In this document: one piece after another, positions 8,987 to 16,956 of the stretch
How the letters are laid out: the number at the start of each line of letters is the position of its first letter
Position numbering within the stretch: position 1 is the first letter of the stretch
Origin: a virus
Virus record (IMG/VR): IMGVR_UViG_3300031857_000201
Coordinates: 1 to 58,573 of that record
Length of the DNA: 58,573 bases
Direction: 5' to 3' (one strand)
The notes under the pieces: model-generated
What the model was told of the DNA's origin: nothing
Seen by the model: only the letters and a program-made list of their open reading frames with translations
Databases searched by the model: none
Translations under genes and position numbers: made by a program

Positions 8987-10044
8987 TATCTTGTATAGGG
9001 CGCAATGTTAGGCGCAAAGTAAATAGGCGACTTATCTCTTTCTTCTTGCTCAGCTTGAGCCCAATATTTTTCTGCTTGCTGCTCGCAGTAACCAATTCTG
9101 CCAGGATCTACACCAGGGAGTTCCATGGCCATTTGATGCGCCAGCATATTTTGTACTGCCAAATACCAACGTTGCGGTATCTCAAGCTCACCATTCAATG
9201 CGCCAACATCCTCAATTTGTCGATGACACCATGCAACAATTTGTTTGAAAGGATTGCCAGGCACCGGCCATGTGTACATAGAAGGTTGTGGAATGGTTCT
9301 ATCAAACCAAAATAGCAAAGGTTGGTCTGCAGTAAAGTTTTTGTTAGGCAAATTGGTGTAATCATCACGATTAAGCCGCGCCATAGGGATCTCTGTAGGC
9401 GCTGTGCCCCATACCAATTCACGAACAGCCAATGTATTGCCACCAGTTTCCTTAATCCGCCATAAAATTGCGGTTGCGCTAGGCTCTAAATCATAATAAA
9501 GCCATTTTCCATCAACCCAAGTGGTAGCGCCAGGTGCATAAAGCGTCGTCCAAGTGATATTATCACTACTGTATTGTATTTCGATGTTAAAAACACCGGA
9601 AGTGCCTGCCAAAATGCCAACAGTGGCCATATAAACAGCATTACTAGTGCCATTATTGATGCCAATATACCCATCAGGCGAAGTTTGTTGGCAAATTGTG
9701 TCTAAATCACCATCATACGCAAGACTTGCATTACCAGATGACGCAAACATGCCATTTGTTAGGCGCGTAACCGTGCGATAATTGGCATTTAATACATCAA
9801 CGGTGCCTAAAGGCATATCATAGATGTATTGGTCCGGGTAAAGGCCTAGAACATTTTTTTGAATGCACCAATATTGAATGCCACGATTGGCCATATTGGA
9901 CAATATATAGAACAAACACTCTTTAGATGACAAAACTTGCTCATTAGTGAGCTCTTCTGCCAATTTGCCTGCACGGCGAGCACCATGATCTATCAGTGTT
10001 TGTACTGATATAACGGTATTTCCAACTGTTCCACTAGTTGCCAT
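8986..10044 (-). CDS. Head-tail adaptor-like protein with discoidin-like insertion (352 aa)
   Basis: Residues about 1-95 and 215-352 look like a P22 gp4/T7 gp11-type tail adaptor: helical N-terminus, a YPDQYIYDMPLGT strand, and a C-terminal EIPQRWYLAVQNMLAHQMA helix with an AEKYWAQAEQEERDKSP tail. Between them, about residues 97-213 (ASLAYDGDLDTIC, WTTLYAPGATTW, WRIKETGG) resemble an F5/8 type C (discoidin) beta-sandwich, a glycan- or lipid-binding fold. The insertion would decorate the connector. The gene is in the late operon between a basic DUF-type protein and the zinc-ribbon protein. Adaptor assignment is moderately secure; the domain insertion rests on pattern only. Confidence 0.6.
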   Translation of the reverse strand: MATSGTVGNTVISVQTLIDHGARRAGKLAEELTNEQVLSSKECLFYILSNMANRGIQYWCIQKNVLGLYPDQYIYDMPLGTVDVLNANYRTVTRLTNGMFASSGNASLAYDGDLDTICQQTSPDGYIGINNGTSNAVYMATVGILAGTSGVFNIEIQYSSDNITWTTLYAPGATTWVDGKWLYYDLEPSATAILWRIKETGGNTLAVRELVWGTAPTEIPMARLNRDDYTNLPNKNFTADQPLLFWFDRTIPQPSMYTWPVPGNPFKQIVAWCHRQIEDVGALNGELEIPQRWYLAVQNMLAHQMAMELPGVDPGRIGYCEQQAEKYWAQAEQEERDKSPIYFAPNIAPYTR

Positions 10045-10047
10045 GCG

Positions 10048-10482
10048 TTACCACCCCGGGCAATTCCATCGTTTTAAACTTGCTGCCTTGCGAGTTAGGT
10101 TACCTTTTTCATCACGTTTAGGCCCTGGCATACCACTCATTCTGGCGCAAAAAGATTTTTTACGACCTTCATCAGCTTTTGTCTTAGGATTCGGTGCCGG
10201 AGGCTTTAAATTTGCCCCTGTAGCACGATTATACTTTTGACGACCTTTTTCTGTAAGGCCTGCGCCACGGTTAGTAGGCAATTTTTCGCCTCTGGAAACC
10301 GACAATCGTGGCTCACCACCATCTTTCATTTTTTCAGGCAATTTGCCATATTGCCGTTTGCCAACATTAGTCGCCGTATACTCTGCTGCAGCAGATGAAG
10401 ACATGCCAATTTTTTTGGCAATCTTAGGGTCATTCTCAATGGCCTTCATTAGCCGAAATTGTGCTTTAGACTTTGCTGGCAT
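10048..10482 (-). CDS. Basic conserved phage protein (DUF6321-like)
   Basis: The 144-aa, lysine- and arginine-rich product has two recognisable blocks: an N-terminal KSKAQFRLMKAIEND helix followed by VGKRQYGKLPEKMKDGG, and a C-terminal GRKKSFCARMSGMPGP, TRKAASLKRWNC block seen in a family of small phage head proteins (DUF6321-like, by memory). It has no enzyme motif. High basicity suggests contact with DNA or with acidic virion surfaces. It carries a KDGG element related to the YKxGG motif found in other virion proteins here. The stop precedes the adaptor start by 3 bp. Confidence 0.6.
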   Translation of the reverse strand: MPAKSKAQFRLMKAIENDPKIAKKIGMSSSAAAEYTATNVGKRQYGKLPEKMKDGGEPRLSVSRGEKLPTNRGAGLTEKGRQKYNRATGANLKPPAPNPKTKADEGRKKSFCARMSGMPGPKRDEKGNLTRKAASLKRWNCPGW

Positions 10483-11066
10483 CAGGACACCTGTGTAACC
10501 ATTGCGATGATTGAAGGAATCGCAGGATACACCGGCGACACACTTGCTGGTAGATGTTCGATAGTTACCGTGGTAGATGTAGGTACCCAGATAATTTGGA
10601 TATAATCGTTGGCATTCAAGCTCAACAAGAACGGCAAAGATATTCCTAAATATCCAAACACCCCCGCGCTCTTTCTAGCAGGGATCGTATATTGAGTGGC
10701 AGAATTCGCCAAGTCTGTACCATTGATACGTAACCAGATAGTGGCGTCTTGTTGTGCGTTGTCTGTATTCTTGAGCTGAATACTGAACTGCAACATGTAC
10801 TTACCAGTGTTCGGGACGGTCAATTTACTGTTATCGACTAGTGACACACCATCTGCTACATCAACGGTATTGAACGTAACCGCTGTACCTGCAGTAGTTC
10901 CACTAGTCTGATCGGTGGAATCGCTAAAACCACCATATGCAGCGTCGTATTGACGAAGTGTGTCGAGCGTCGCCTTGACATTCGCACCACTCTGAACCAA
11001 CGGAATCAATTCAGTGCCAGTCAAAGTGGCGGCGTTGGGCATTGCGGATATTTTCTGATCAGCCAT
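10482..11066 (-). CDS. C1q/jelly-roll-like virion decoration or head-fibre protein (194 aa)
   Basis: The N-terminal 35 residues (KISAMPNAATLTGTELIPLVQ) match the long fibre protein at 6238-8649 and are probably a shared attachment domain. The rest (FNTVDVADGVSLV, VPNTGKYMLQFSIQLKN, LPFLLSLNANDYIQIIW) has the strand pattern of a C1q/TNF-like jelly-roll, frequent in phage head fibres and decoration proteins. The start overlaps the upstream stop (TAATG). A role as a trimeric decoration protein is inferred. Confidence 0.65.
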   Translation of the reverse strand: MADQKISAMPNAATLTGTELIPLVQSGANVKATLDTLRQYDAAYGGFSDSTDQTSGTTAGTAVTFNTVDVADGVSLVDNSKLTVPNTGKYMLQFSIQLKNTDNAQQDATIWLRINGTDLANSATQYTIPARKSAGVFGYLGISLPFLLSLNANDYIQIIWVPTSTTVTIEHLPASVSPVYPAIPSIIAMVTQVS

Positions 11067-11305
11067 TATGACGACTCCAACACGATCTTGCTATCATCTT
11101 CTTGCAGGACATAACCGGGCGACGCTTCATCGGCTATGTAATACGTGGTAGTGGGGGTAGCCCCGTACATATCTACCACACCATCATCTCCAACGTCCAG
11201 GCCGAAATCGGTACCACCAATCACATTCTGAGCACCCACTCCGGAGGCGAATCCATCACTGGTGTTCGCTTGATTAGCTACTCCTGAATAGCCGACTTTG
11301 CCCAT
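11066..11305 (-). CDS. Small acidic virion-module protein (79 aa)
   Basis: The product is acidic and glycine-rich (GLDVGDDGVVDMYGA, LQEDDSKIVLESS). The start and stop overlap neighbouring genes by one base (TAATG on both sides), which supports it being real and co-translated with the flanking structural genes. No domain is recognised. Confidence 0.55.
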   Translation of the reverse strand: MGKVGYSGVANQANTSDGFASGVGAQNVIGGTDFGLDVGDDGVVDMYGATPTTTYYIADEASPGYVLQEDDSKIVLESS

Positions 11306-11607
11306 TAAATGCCAGCCTGAACGAGGTTCAGAGTAACAGTACCACTCCCGCTATTAACCAGAACTTTAATACCAGTCACCGGAAATGCATAATTACCATC
11401 AGCATTTGCAGTCTGACCGGCCACGGTCGGATGCGAGTACCAAGTCGTGAATCCAACCGCTGGATCATCAAATGTGTGTTGAACGGTGTAGTTAACAGTA
11501 CCTGTCGCGACAGCACCGAAACCAACGTTGAACGGGCTGATGTTGGTGTTCATCACAATGGCTGTACTACTACCTACACCAGTTTGAGAAACAATTTGAA
11601 CTTTCAT
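11305..11607 (-). CDS. Small beta-rich structural protein (100 aa)
   Basis: The sequence opens MKVQIVSQTGVGSSTAI and contains WYSHPTVAGQTANADGNYAFPVTGIKVLVNSGSGTVTL, a strand-rich pattern common in small phage capsid-associated proteins. AAGGA lies upstream of ATG 11607. It is located among decoration genes downstream of the capsid gene. Specific role unknown. Confidence 0.6.
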   Translation of the reverse strand: MKVQIVSQTGVGSSTAIVMNTNISPFNVGFGAVATGTVNYTVQHTFDDPAVGFTTWYSHPTVAGQTANADGNYAFPVTGIKVLVNSGSGTVTLNLVQAGI

Positions 11608-11616
11608 AAAAGTTCC

Positions 11617-12036
11617 TTATGCGTATACGTTAGCGTAATGCTTTTGCATTTCCAGAATGATAGTGTATGTATCACCTGCACCAGTCTCATACGTGGTAAA
11701 AAGAATCTTTCCATTTTTACCAGCACCTGCGTTATTCGTCAAACCCCCAATATGGGAATAATCCTGGATGTATTGCGTATTAGATGGAATGGTTTGAATA
11801 GGCACCGGCGCAGTAGCATCCCACAATAATCGCACTGACATGCCATTTGTAAGACCTGAAATCTTTAGAAGCGATACTTCATCACATGCACCACCTGCTG
11901 CAGAAGGGTTAAGCACAGCAGGATCTACTTTTACTACATTTGTTTCGCCTGTAGCATTATCTGTAATAAAGTCAAACTTCATGATGGCAACGCGCTCGCC
12001 ATCAAAAAGCGTTTGCGATGTAGCAGTTGCTGCCAT
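11617..12036 (-). CDS. Structural protein, function unknown (139 aa)
   Basis: I place the start at ATG 12036 (MAATATSQTLF), which has GGAGAT upstream, rather than the longer frame beginning at 12072, which has no good ribosome-binding site. The protein has well-spaced hydrophobic strands (VAIMKFDFIT, MSVRLLWDAT, DTYTIILEMQKHYANVY) and resembles small capsid-decoration proteins. It is surrounded by other small structural genes. Confidence 0.6.
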   Translation of the reverse strand: MAATATSQTLFDGERVAIMKFDFITDNATGETNVVKVDPAVLNPSAAGGACDEVSLLKISGLTNGMSVRLLWDATAPVPIQTIPSNTQYIQDYSHIGGLTNNAGAGKNGKILFTTYETGAGDTYTIILEMQKHYANVYA

Positions 12037-12077
12037 AACGATCTCCATAAAAGTGGGGCCGTAGCCCCACATTCAAA

Positions 12078-12530
12078 TTAGTGGCAAGAACCACCTTTTT
12101 TGAAAGCTTTATGGCCGCAAGAGTCGCCTTTCATTGCAACAAAGCCACCTTCTTTATACTTTGAAGGCTTAATTGCGCCACCAGTTTTGTAACCACCTTG
12201 CGCATTGGCCACACCACCAGTTTTATAGCCGCCTTGCGCGTTAGCCACGCCACCGGTTTTCAAACCTTTGTGCGCTTTAGATGCTGGCATTGAAGCATGC
12301 TTCTTCAACTTGGATTCAGTTGAAGCCATTTTCTTCATTTCCATTGCGTGCTCGGCTTTGGACTCACCACCTTCTTTCATTGCCATAGTACCTCCTGACA
12401 TAGGTTGCATTGCGCCAGCCATTGGTGGCTGCGGCGCAGTAGGAAGTGCAGGTGCCATACCACGACGCATAGGGCGTTGCATACCTCTACGTGGCGCTGC
12501 CGGCATCGCTGCAGTTTTAGCTTTGGGCAT
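12078..12530 (-). CDS. Basic, repeat-rich virion-module protein (150 aa)
   Basis: The N-terminal third is rich in Pro, Met, Ala and Arg (RRGMQRPMRRGMAPALP); the middle is Lys/Met/Ala-rich; and the C-terminus has tandem copies of KTGGVANAQGGY followed by KTGGAIK, KEGGFV and a Cys/His-ended tail (CGHKAFKKGGSCH). It is very basic and probably unstructured, perhaps a DNA-binding or packaging-associated minor head component. It overlaps the next gene upstream by 14 bp. The KxGG units are shared with several other virion genes in this genome. Confidence 0.55.
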   Translation of the reverse strand: MPKAKTAAMPAAPRRGMQRPMRRGMAPALPTAPQPPMAGAMQPMSGGTMAMKEGGESKAEHAMEMKKMASTESKLKKHASMPASKAHKGLKTGGVANAQGGYKTGGVANAQGGYKTGGAIKPSKYKEGGFVAMKGDSCGHKAFKKGGSCH

Positions 12531-12744
12531 GTCGTTCTCCTAATTTGTGAGCATTGATAGGGATTGCATCGCCTATCTCATACCCAGGTATACTTACAGG
12601 TTCTTCTGTCAAATCAAGTCGAGCAAGCAAAGATTGCAAAACATCAACCGCTGCTTGTGAAGCAATGGCAACTTCATGTGCATGTTGCCGCTGCTCCTCC
12701 ATGCGCTTGATTTGCTCTAATAGATACTCTTTAGTAATATCCAT
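12517..12744 (-). CDS. Small coiled-coil protein (75 aa)
   Basis: Residues about 1-45 (DITKEYLLEQIKRMEEQRQHAHE and following) form a strongly helical, coiled-coil-like stretch; the tail contains PGYEIGDAIPINAHKL. It overlaps the stop region of the upstream structural gene by one base and the downstream basic gene by 14 bp, so it is likely translated by coupling. Similar short helical proteins are common in phage head modules; the role is unknown. Confidence 0.55.
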   Translation of the reverse strand: MDITKEYLLEQIKRMEEQRQHAHEVAIASQAAVDVLQSLLARLDLTEEPVSIPGYEIGDAIPINAHKLGERHAQS

Positions 12745-13322
12745 TAAGCGGTGTCAGAAACCATTAAGTAGTACGTGGTGCCCGAAGCATTTTTGATAGG
12801 AATCACATGTGATACGGCAGCAGCAGATTCTGCAGCAACCATTGCGTCAGGAAACACAGCAAAAGTGCTAATTGCGCCAGTGCCACTATTGGTCAAACGC
12901 AGATAAGATGCATTAGTCCAAGTGCCACCGGTAGCAAAATCAGAATCCAATTGCAGCGCCGCAATGGTGCCACCAGGATTTGTAGAAGTACCGCCCAGCG
13001 TCACACGTAGTGCATTGCCTGCGCCAGAAATTGTACCGCTACCATTGATTGACAGCGAGATATGTGCGCCATTAACAGTGCCACCAGTTGCAGCGCCTGC
13101 GCCAGTTACTCGAGTAAGAGCACGTAGTGTCTCACCTGAACCAGTGGAGGTGAATTCCAAACGGCTGTAGTTGAGGCGAACATCGCCAGTGGTATTAGAT
13201 GCTGTTGCATACGAACTGGAAACGTTACCAGCAGTCGTTACAGCAATAGGATCAGCGGAAGTGCCACCAATAAAACCATTAAGCGATTTTACCGGGCCGC
13301 TAAAGGTAGTTTGTCCCATCAT
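12744..13322 (-). CDS. Virion structural protein downstream of capsid (192 aa)
   Basis: A strong AAGGAG site precedes two consecutive ATG codons (13322 and 13319; MMGQ or MGQ). The sequence is beta-rich and Gly/Thr/Ser-rich (GGTSADPIAVTTAGN, LRALTRVTGAGAATGG, HISLSINGSGTISGAGNALRV) with the C-terminal strand ASGTTYYLMVSDTA found in many phage structural proteins. It is the first gene after the terminator that follows the major capsid gene, so it may be read by leak-through or a local promoter. Confidence 0.6.
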   Translation of the reverse strand: MMGQTTFSGPVKSLNGFIGGTSADPIAVTTAGNVSSSYATASNTTGDVRLNYSRLEFTSTGSGETLRALTRVTGAGAATGGTVNGAHISLSINGSGTISGAGNALRVTLGGTSTNPGGTIAALQLDSDFATGGTWTNASYLRLTNSGTGAISTFAVFPDAMVAAESAAAVSHVIPIKNASGTTYYLMVSDTA

Positions 13323-13399
13323 TACTCCTTATGCACAAGTTGCTCGTCCGTCTGTGCATCGTCTGCTAGGGCAGTCTGACGAGCTATTTTCCCTAGAAA

Positions 13400-13429
13400 A
13401 CTCTCCCACCAATTGCTTAGTGGGAGAGT
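13400..13429 (-). terminator. Intrinsic terminator after the major capsid gene
   Basis: A perfect 10-bp inverted repeat (ACTCTCCCAC at 13400-13409, GTGGGAGAGT at 13420-13429) with a 10-nt loop lies 8 bp past the capsid stop. On the minus strand the stem is followed by TTTTC, as in Rho-independent terminators. It would set capsid mRNA above downstream genes. Confidence 0.75.
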
Positions 13430-13437
13430 GTCTTACA

Positions 13438-14352
13438 TTAAATACCCGGAGTACCGTACATTGCACGCGGGTCGGTGAAGCCAATATCGTAACGCTCGGT
13501 GGCCTTGTAGCGCATCGAGTCGGTTTCGAAATCGCCTTCCATGGTCTTTTCCAGACCACGACGCATCAGCAGCTTCATACCTTCCGGCGTGTCGGTCTGT
13601 ACCCACCATGCGGTAGCGGAGGTAAGACGAGACAGAACCGAAGCACCTTGCGGCAGCAAACCAATCGACTTGATCGGGTTGATGTCGTTGTCGGCGGTGC
13701 CGGAACGCAGTACCGACTTCAGCAGGACTTCAGCTTGGAAGACGTTGCCAGGTGCAACAACCAGCTTCAGCGGTTGCAGGCGAATCTTCTTGCCGTTGTT
13801 GTCCACAGCCTGACGAACTTGAATCAGCATCTGCTCCAGAGAAGTCTGGGACAGGTTAGCTGCAGAAGTCAGCAGGTTGCTGAAGGTACCATTGACGATG
13901 GGGTGGTTGGAAGCGTTCAATGCAACGCCGTCACCACCGGGGTATGAACCGTTGAATGCGCGATTCAGTACGTTAGCTGCCAGAGTTTCTTTGGTTTCGA
14001 CCAGAGACTGCGCCAGGTGACGAGCATAGACGTTACCAATACGGATGTGATCGCCATCTTCCACCAGCACCTTGGTCAGTGCAAAGGCCAGACCGTAGAC
14101 CTTATACACATAGCGCTTCAGGAAGAGAACGCCACCTTGCTGGTAGCTAACCGGAGTGCCGTCGGGCAGCTCAGGAGCTGCACCGAAGCCGTACAGAACC
14201 GGCTCTTCATGGTAGTTACGGGGGATACCGGTTTGCTCACGGAACACTTGGCTCCATTCATCGGTACGCTGATCATAGACGCCGTCGAATGCTTCATTGA
14301 GAATTGGCTCAACAATCGAACGAAAGTCTGTACTTCTCATTGGGGCTGCCAT
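13438..14352 (-). CDS. Major capsid protein (HK97-fold-like, 304 aa)
   Basis: The length, position after scaffold and decoration genes, and sequence features fit a major capsid protein: N-terminal helix (RSIVEPILNEAFDGVYDQ), an EEPVLYGFGAAPELPDG stretch, a long spine-helix-like segment (AQSLVETKETLAANVLNRAF), a central LQPLKLVVAPGNVFQAEVL block and the C-terminal segment MRYKATERYDIGFTDPRAM, all typical of Mu gpT/HK97-like capsids of this kind. The coding strand has strong codon bias, which produces long false frames on the opposite strand, in line with high expression. The gene is followed by its own terminator. No protease-cleaved delta domain is evident. Confidence 0.85.
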   Translation of the reverse strand: MAAPMRSTDFRSIVEPILNEAFDGVYDQRTDEWSQVFREQTGIPRNYHEEPVLYGFGAAPELPDGTPVSYQQGGVLFLKRYVYKVYGLAFALTKVLVEDGDHIRIGNVYARHLAQSLVETKETLAANVLNRAFNGSYPGGDGVALNASNHPIVNGTFSNLLTSAANLSQTSLEQMLIQVRQAVDNNGKKIRLQPLKLVVAPGNVFQAEVLLKSVLRSGTADNDINPIKSIGLLPQGASVLSRLTSATAWWVQTDTPEGMKLLMRRGLEKTMEGDFETDSMRYKATERYDIGFTDPRAMYGTPGI

Positions 14353-14367
14353 AGTTTATGCCCTCCC

Positions 14368-14937
14368 TTAGATAGCGTTAAGAGTAGCGACAAACTGATG
14401 TTCAGCAATTTGTACACGAACGATCGTGTACGCATCGCCCCATGCGTTGTCAGCATACGGTGCCAGATCGACGATACGCAGCTGACCAAATGTCGACGTG
14501 CCAGTCAGCGAAGCCGACATGGTGCACTGCGACAGACCAGTGGTAGAAGAACCAGCAGTGAGGTTGGAGAAGTTGGCGTTGTCGCCAATCGCGGTTTGAG
14601 CAACAGAACCGTCGGCCTGGATTTCATACACGATCAGAGGATCGTTGTAGAAATACGCAACGCACGAACCAGCCTGATATGCCGTATTGGCAGGCCAGTA
14701 GTTCGATACGCGGCGACGACCGGTGGTGTCAGTCCACTCAACGCCAGCAAAGGCGCCAACGAAAGCTTCAGTGGAAGTAACAGGCTGAATAACGCCGTTG
14801 ACATACTTGACGGGCTGACCCTTCAGGATGTCGGACGTGTAGCCCGAGGTAATACCATTGGCCAACGCTTGAGCACGTTCCAGTCCCGTAGGAAAGAACG
14901 CCGGGCGAAGACCGAATGGTGCAGAAGTTGCGCTCAT
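14368..14937 (-). CDS. Capsid decoration/stabilising protein (189 aa)
   Basis: The product begins SATSAPFGLRPAFFPTG and contains GQPVKYVNGVIQPV, FVGAFAGVEWTD and a C-terminal beta-rich half, resembling the DUF2190/decoration-type proteins that usually sit next to capsid genes. A GAAAGGA site precedes ATG 14937. It lies directly upstream of the capsid gene and shares its strong codon bias, so it is probably an abundant head component. Confidence 0.65.
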   Translation of the reverse strand: MSATSAPFGLRPAFFPTGLERAQALANGITSGYTSDILKGQPVKYVNGVIQPVTSTEAFVGAFAGVEWTDTTGRRRVSNYWPANTAYQAGSCVAYFYNDPLIVYEIQADGSVAQTAIGDNANFSNLTAGSSTTGLSQCTMSASLTGTSTFGQLRIVDLAPYADNAWGDAYTIVRVQIAEHQFVATLNAI

Positions 14938-14972
14938 AAAATGAGTCCTTTCACATTCGATTTCATCAAATG

Positions 14973-15509
14973 CTACTCAAAAGTAGGCATTTTGATGTGG
15001 GCGTTAGATTCCATGCCTTCGCCTTCAACCGATACTAGTGAACGACCCCTGCTGTCACGAGCGCCAAGCAATTGCTCTTGCTGAACTTTAATCTTTTCTT
15101 GCTCCTCAAGAGGAGCTTGATGATGCAGTTCATACATGATTTGTTGGTACAAGTCCATCGGCATCTTGTACAACAACATCTCATTGCAAGATACATAGCC
15201 AACATTCTCGCCAGCCTTTACTCGCAGATGCTCAAAGCCTGGTAACTCTTCGGCTTTTACAGGTTCATACCCCATTCGCATCCGTTTGTGGATGGGATCG
15301 TACTGATTTGATGAAGACAACCAGCACAAATGATAACCCGGAATTTCGGGCGGGGTCGGAAGTGCTTCTTGAAGCCACTCCGAGCGGAACATCTTACGAC
15401 GCTCCTCGGAAAATGCAAAATTCGTTTCAGGTGCATCACGCTCGCGGTCTTCTGCTGCGCGGGTTTCGCGGCCACCTGCTTTGAGATCCTTCTTAAAACG
15501 TCCGTCCAT
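14973..15509 (-). CDS. Conserved head-module protein (178 aa)
   Basis: I use ATG 15509 (MDGRFKKDLKAGG), which has a GGGGG site and begins 1 bp after the scaffold stop, rather than the frame extended to 15548. The protein is charged, with an N-terminal RETRAAEDRERDAPE segment, a globular middle (IPGYHLCWLSSSNQYDPIHKRMRMGYEPVKAEELP, shown in part) and a C-terminal helix rich in Q and E. It is found between scaffold and decoration genes in many phages of this type; it may assist head assembly. Confidence 0.55.
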   Translation of the reverse strand: MDGRFKKDLKAGGRETRAAEDRERDAPETNFAFSEERRKMFRSEWLQEALPTPPEIPGYHLCWLSSSNQYDPIHKRMRMGYEPVKAEELPGFEHLRVKAGENVGYVSCNEMLLYKMPMDLYQQIMYELHHQAPLEEQEKIKVQQEQLLGARDSRGRSLVSVEGEGMESNAHIKMPTFE

Positions 15510-15510
15510 A

Positions 15511-16515
15511 TTACCCCCTAGTCTTGTTTTGACGATCCCAGTCTGCAAATTTGCGGATCATCTTATTACGTTGTTCAATGTTCTCCCACATGCCTGCTTC
15601 TTTAATGGCAGCAACGCGATCGGGCGTCAAACGAAACTCATTAGGCCGACTACCACCTGATGATTCTCGTCCTGAACTCGTAACCACAGACCTTGGAGGT
15701 TTCTGATTTCGGTTGCGATCATTATATCCTTGACTTGAGCGATGTGGTAAATATTTTTGCAGCCGCTCGTCAAGCTCTTCCCAGTACTCTTCAGAAGTCG
15801 GGTCAAACCCTTCTTCAGTCAGTTTACGGTCAATTCGTTGAGCAATCTCTGAATCAAGATCTTTGCCTTGCGGGTCATACCAGGTATTACGCCGCATCCA
15901 ATCAGCCGCCATTCTTTGAACCATAGGGTCCGGCAACTCAATGTTAGGCTTGGTAGTTTGAGACATCTGCTTAGTGGCATTCTCTTTAAGCGTGTTAAGA
16001 GACTCCATCTTGCGTTGAGCCTCATACAGCATCTCTTGAGCTTGCACCAAAGCATCTCCGTCTTGCTGCGAGACTGCCTCTTTCATTTTCATTTTGGCAA
16101 ACTCAACTTGCACGCCAGCGTCGTCAATGGCTTTATCGACTCGAGCCAGCTCGGCGCCCGATGTCTTTTTCTCAAGTTGAGCAATACGCTCTGCCAGTTC
16201 TGTATTTTGCTTTTTCAGAGCAGAAATCAGATGGTTGGACTCACGTACCTTTTCTTTGTGCAACTGCTTCTTAAGGCGACGCTCTTCACGACGTGCAGCA
16301 CGAATGGCTTCACGCTCAGGGTCATCGTCTTGAGGCTCATTATTTTGTGGCAGATTATTTTGTAAACTTCCACCATCATCATCGTCATCATCGTCATCTT
16401 GCGAATCAGCCTGTTGATTTTGATTAGGTGGCATCTCATCATCTGGCAAATGTACCAGAGCGGAACCATCTTGCTCTTCAGTGAGCTGGAGTTCCATTTT
16501 TTGTGTTTGATTCAT
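15511..16515 (-). CDS. Scaffolding protein (334 aa)
   Basis: The domain layout is that of phage scaffolds: an acidic, disordered N-terminus with an eight-aspartate run near residue 40, a long helical coiled coil (about residues 70-190, REERRLKKQLHKEKVRES and onward) and a basic C-terminal region (WENIEQRNKMIRKFADWDRQNKTRG, shown in part) of the kind that docks on capsid protein. It lies between the GroES-like gene and the capsid module. It would direct procapsid assembly and leave before or during DNA packaging. No protease motif was seen. Confidence 0.75.
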   Translation of the reverse strand: MNQTQKMELQLTEEQDGSALVHLPDDEMPPNQNQQADSQDDDDDDDDGGSLQNNLPQNNEPQDDDPEREAIRAARREERRLKKQLHKEKVRESNHLISALKKQNTELAERIAQLEKKTSGAELARVDKAIDDAGVQVEFAKMKMKEAVSQQDGDALVQAQEMLYEAQRKMESLNTLKENATKQMSQTTKPNIELPDPMVQRMAADWMRRNTWYDPQGKDLDSEIAQRIDRKLTEEGFDPTSEEYWEELDERLQKYLPHRSSQGYNDRNRNQKPPRSVVTSSGRESSGGSRPNEFRLTPDRVAAIKEAGMWENIEQRNKMIRKFADWDRQNKTRG

Positions 16516-16533
16516 AGTTCTACCTTTCTGCGT

Positions 16534-16956
16534 TTAGACAAACGCTCTGATGGCCAGAGGGTCCCCAGTACAGGCACCAATGAGTTCATGGTCATTAAAG
16601 AACGTAAAGAGGGCTTTGCCTTTCACGTCATTATGCTCATAGTCGATCTCCCAGCGATCGCCACCCCATTTAGGTACACGTACATAGTCGCCTACTTTGG
16701 CCCAAGCGCCTTCCGGCCAGGGCTCCATGGTATCCCGCTTGCAAAACGCAAGTGGTCCTATGGCAATAACTTTGCCAATCATGGTATTCCATTTCTCAGT
16801 TTCTTTGGTTTCCTCGACCAGGACGATACCGGACTTGGTTGCCTTCTCTTTGACAGCACGAAGTTGTACCAAAACACGAGCACCAAACGGGCGCATCAAC
16901 GGATCCACAACGGGGAACGCTTCATCGAGCGTCTGTTCTACGATATCATTCGACAT
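16534..16956 (-). CDS. GroES-like co-chaperonin (140 aa)
   Basis: The sequence aligns by eye with the GroES fold: PFGARVLVQLRAVKEKATKSG corresponds to the GroES N-terminal strands (RPLHDRVIV...), then GIVLVEETKETEKWNTMIG spans the mobile loop that contacts GroEL, followed by GKVIAIGPLA and the KVGDYVRVPKWGG barrel strands. A phage co-chaperonin (compare T4 gp31, known) lets host GroEL fold a capsid protein that the host GroES cap cannot accommodate. Its location next to scaffold and capsid genes supports that role. It is longer than GroES (97 aa) mainly through an N-terminal extension and an inserted loop. Confidence 0.75.
   Translation of the reverse strand: MSNDIVEQTLDEAFPVVDPLMRPFGARVLVQLRAVKEKATKSGIVLVEETKETEKWNTMIGKVIAIGPLAFCKRDTMEPWPEGAWAKVGDYVRVPKWGGDRWEIDYEHNDVKGKALFTFFNDHELIGACTGDPLAIRAFV

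Noticed and set aside
13171-13947. Long plus-strand frame of 258 aa opposite the capsid gene
   Set aside because: It lies antisense to the major capsid gene and its downstream neighbour, has no ribosome-binding site or recognisable domain, and is explained by strong codon bias of the capsid gene.
14017-15084. Plus-strand frame of 355 aa
   Set aside because: Antisense shadow spanning capsid, decoration and head-module genes; composition (many Ser, Arg, Cys, His) is typical of a shadow frame.
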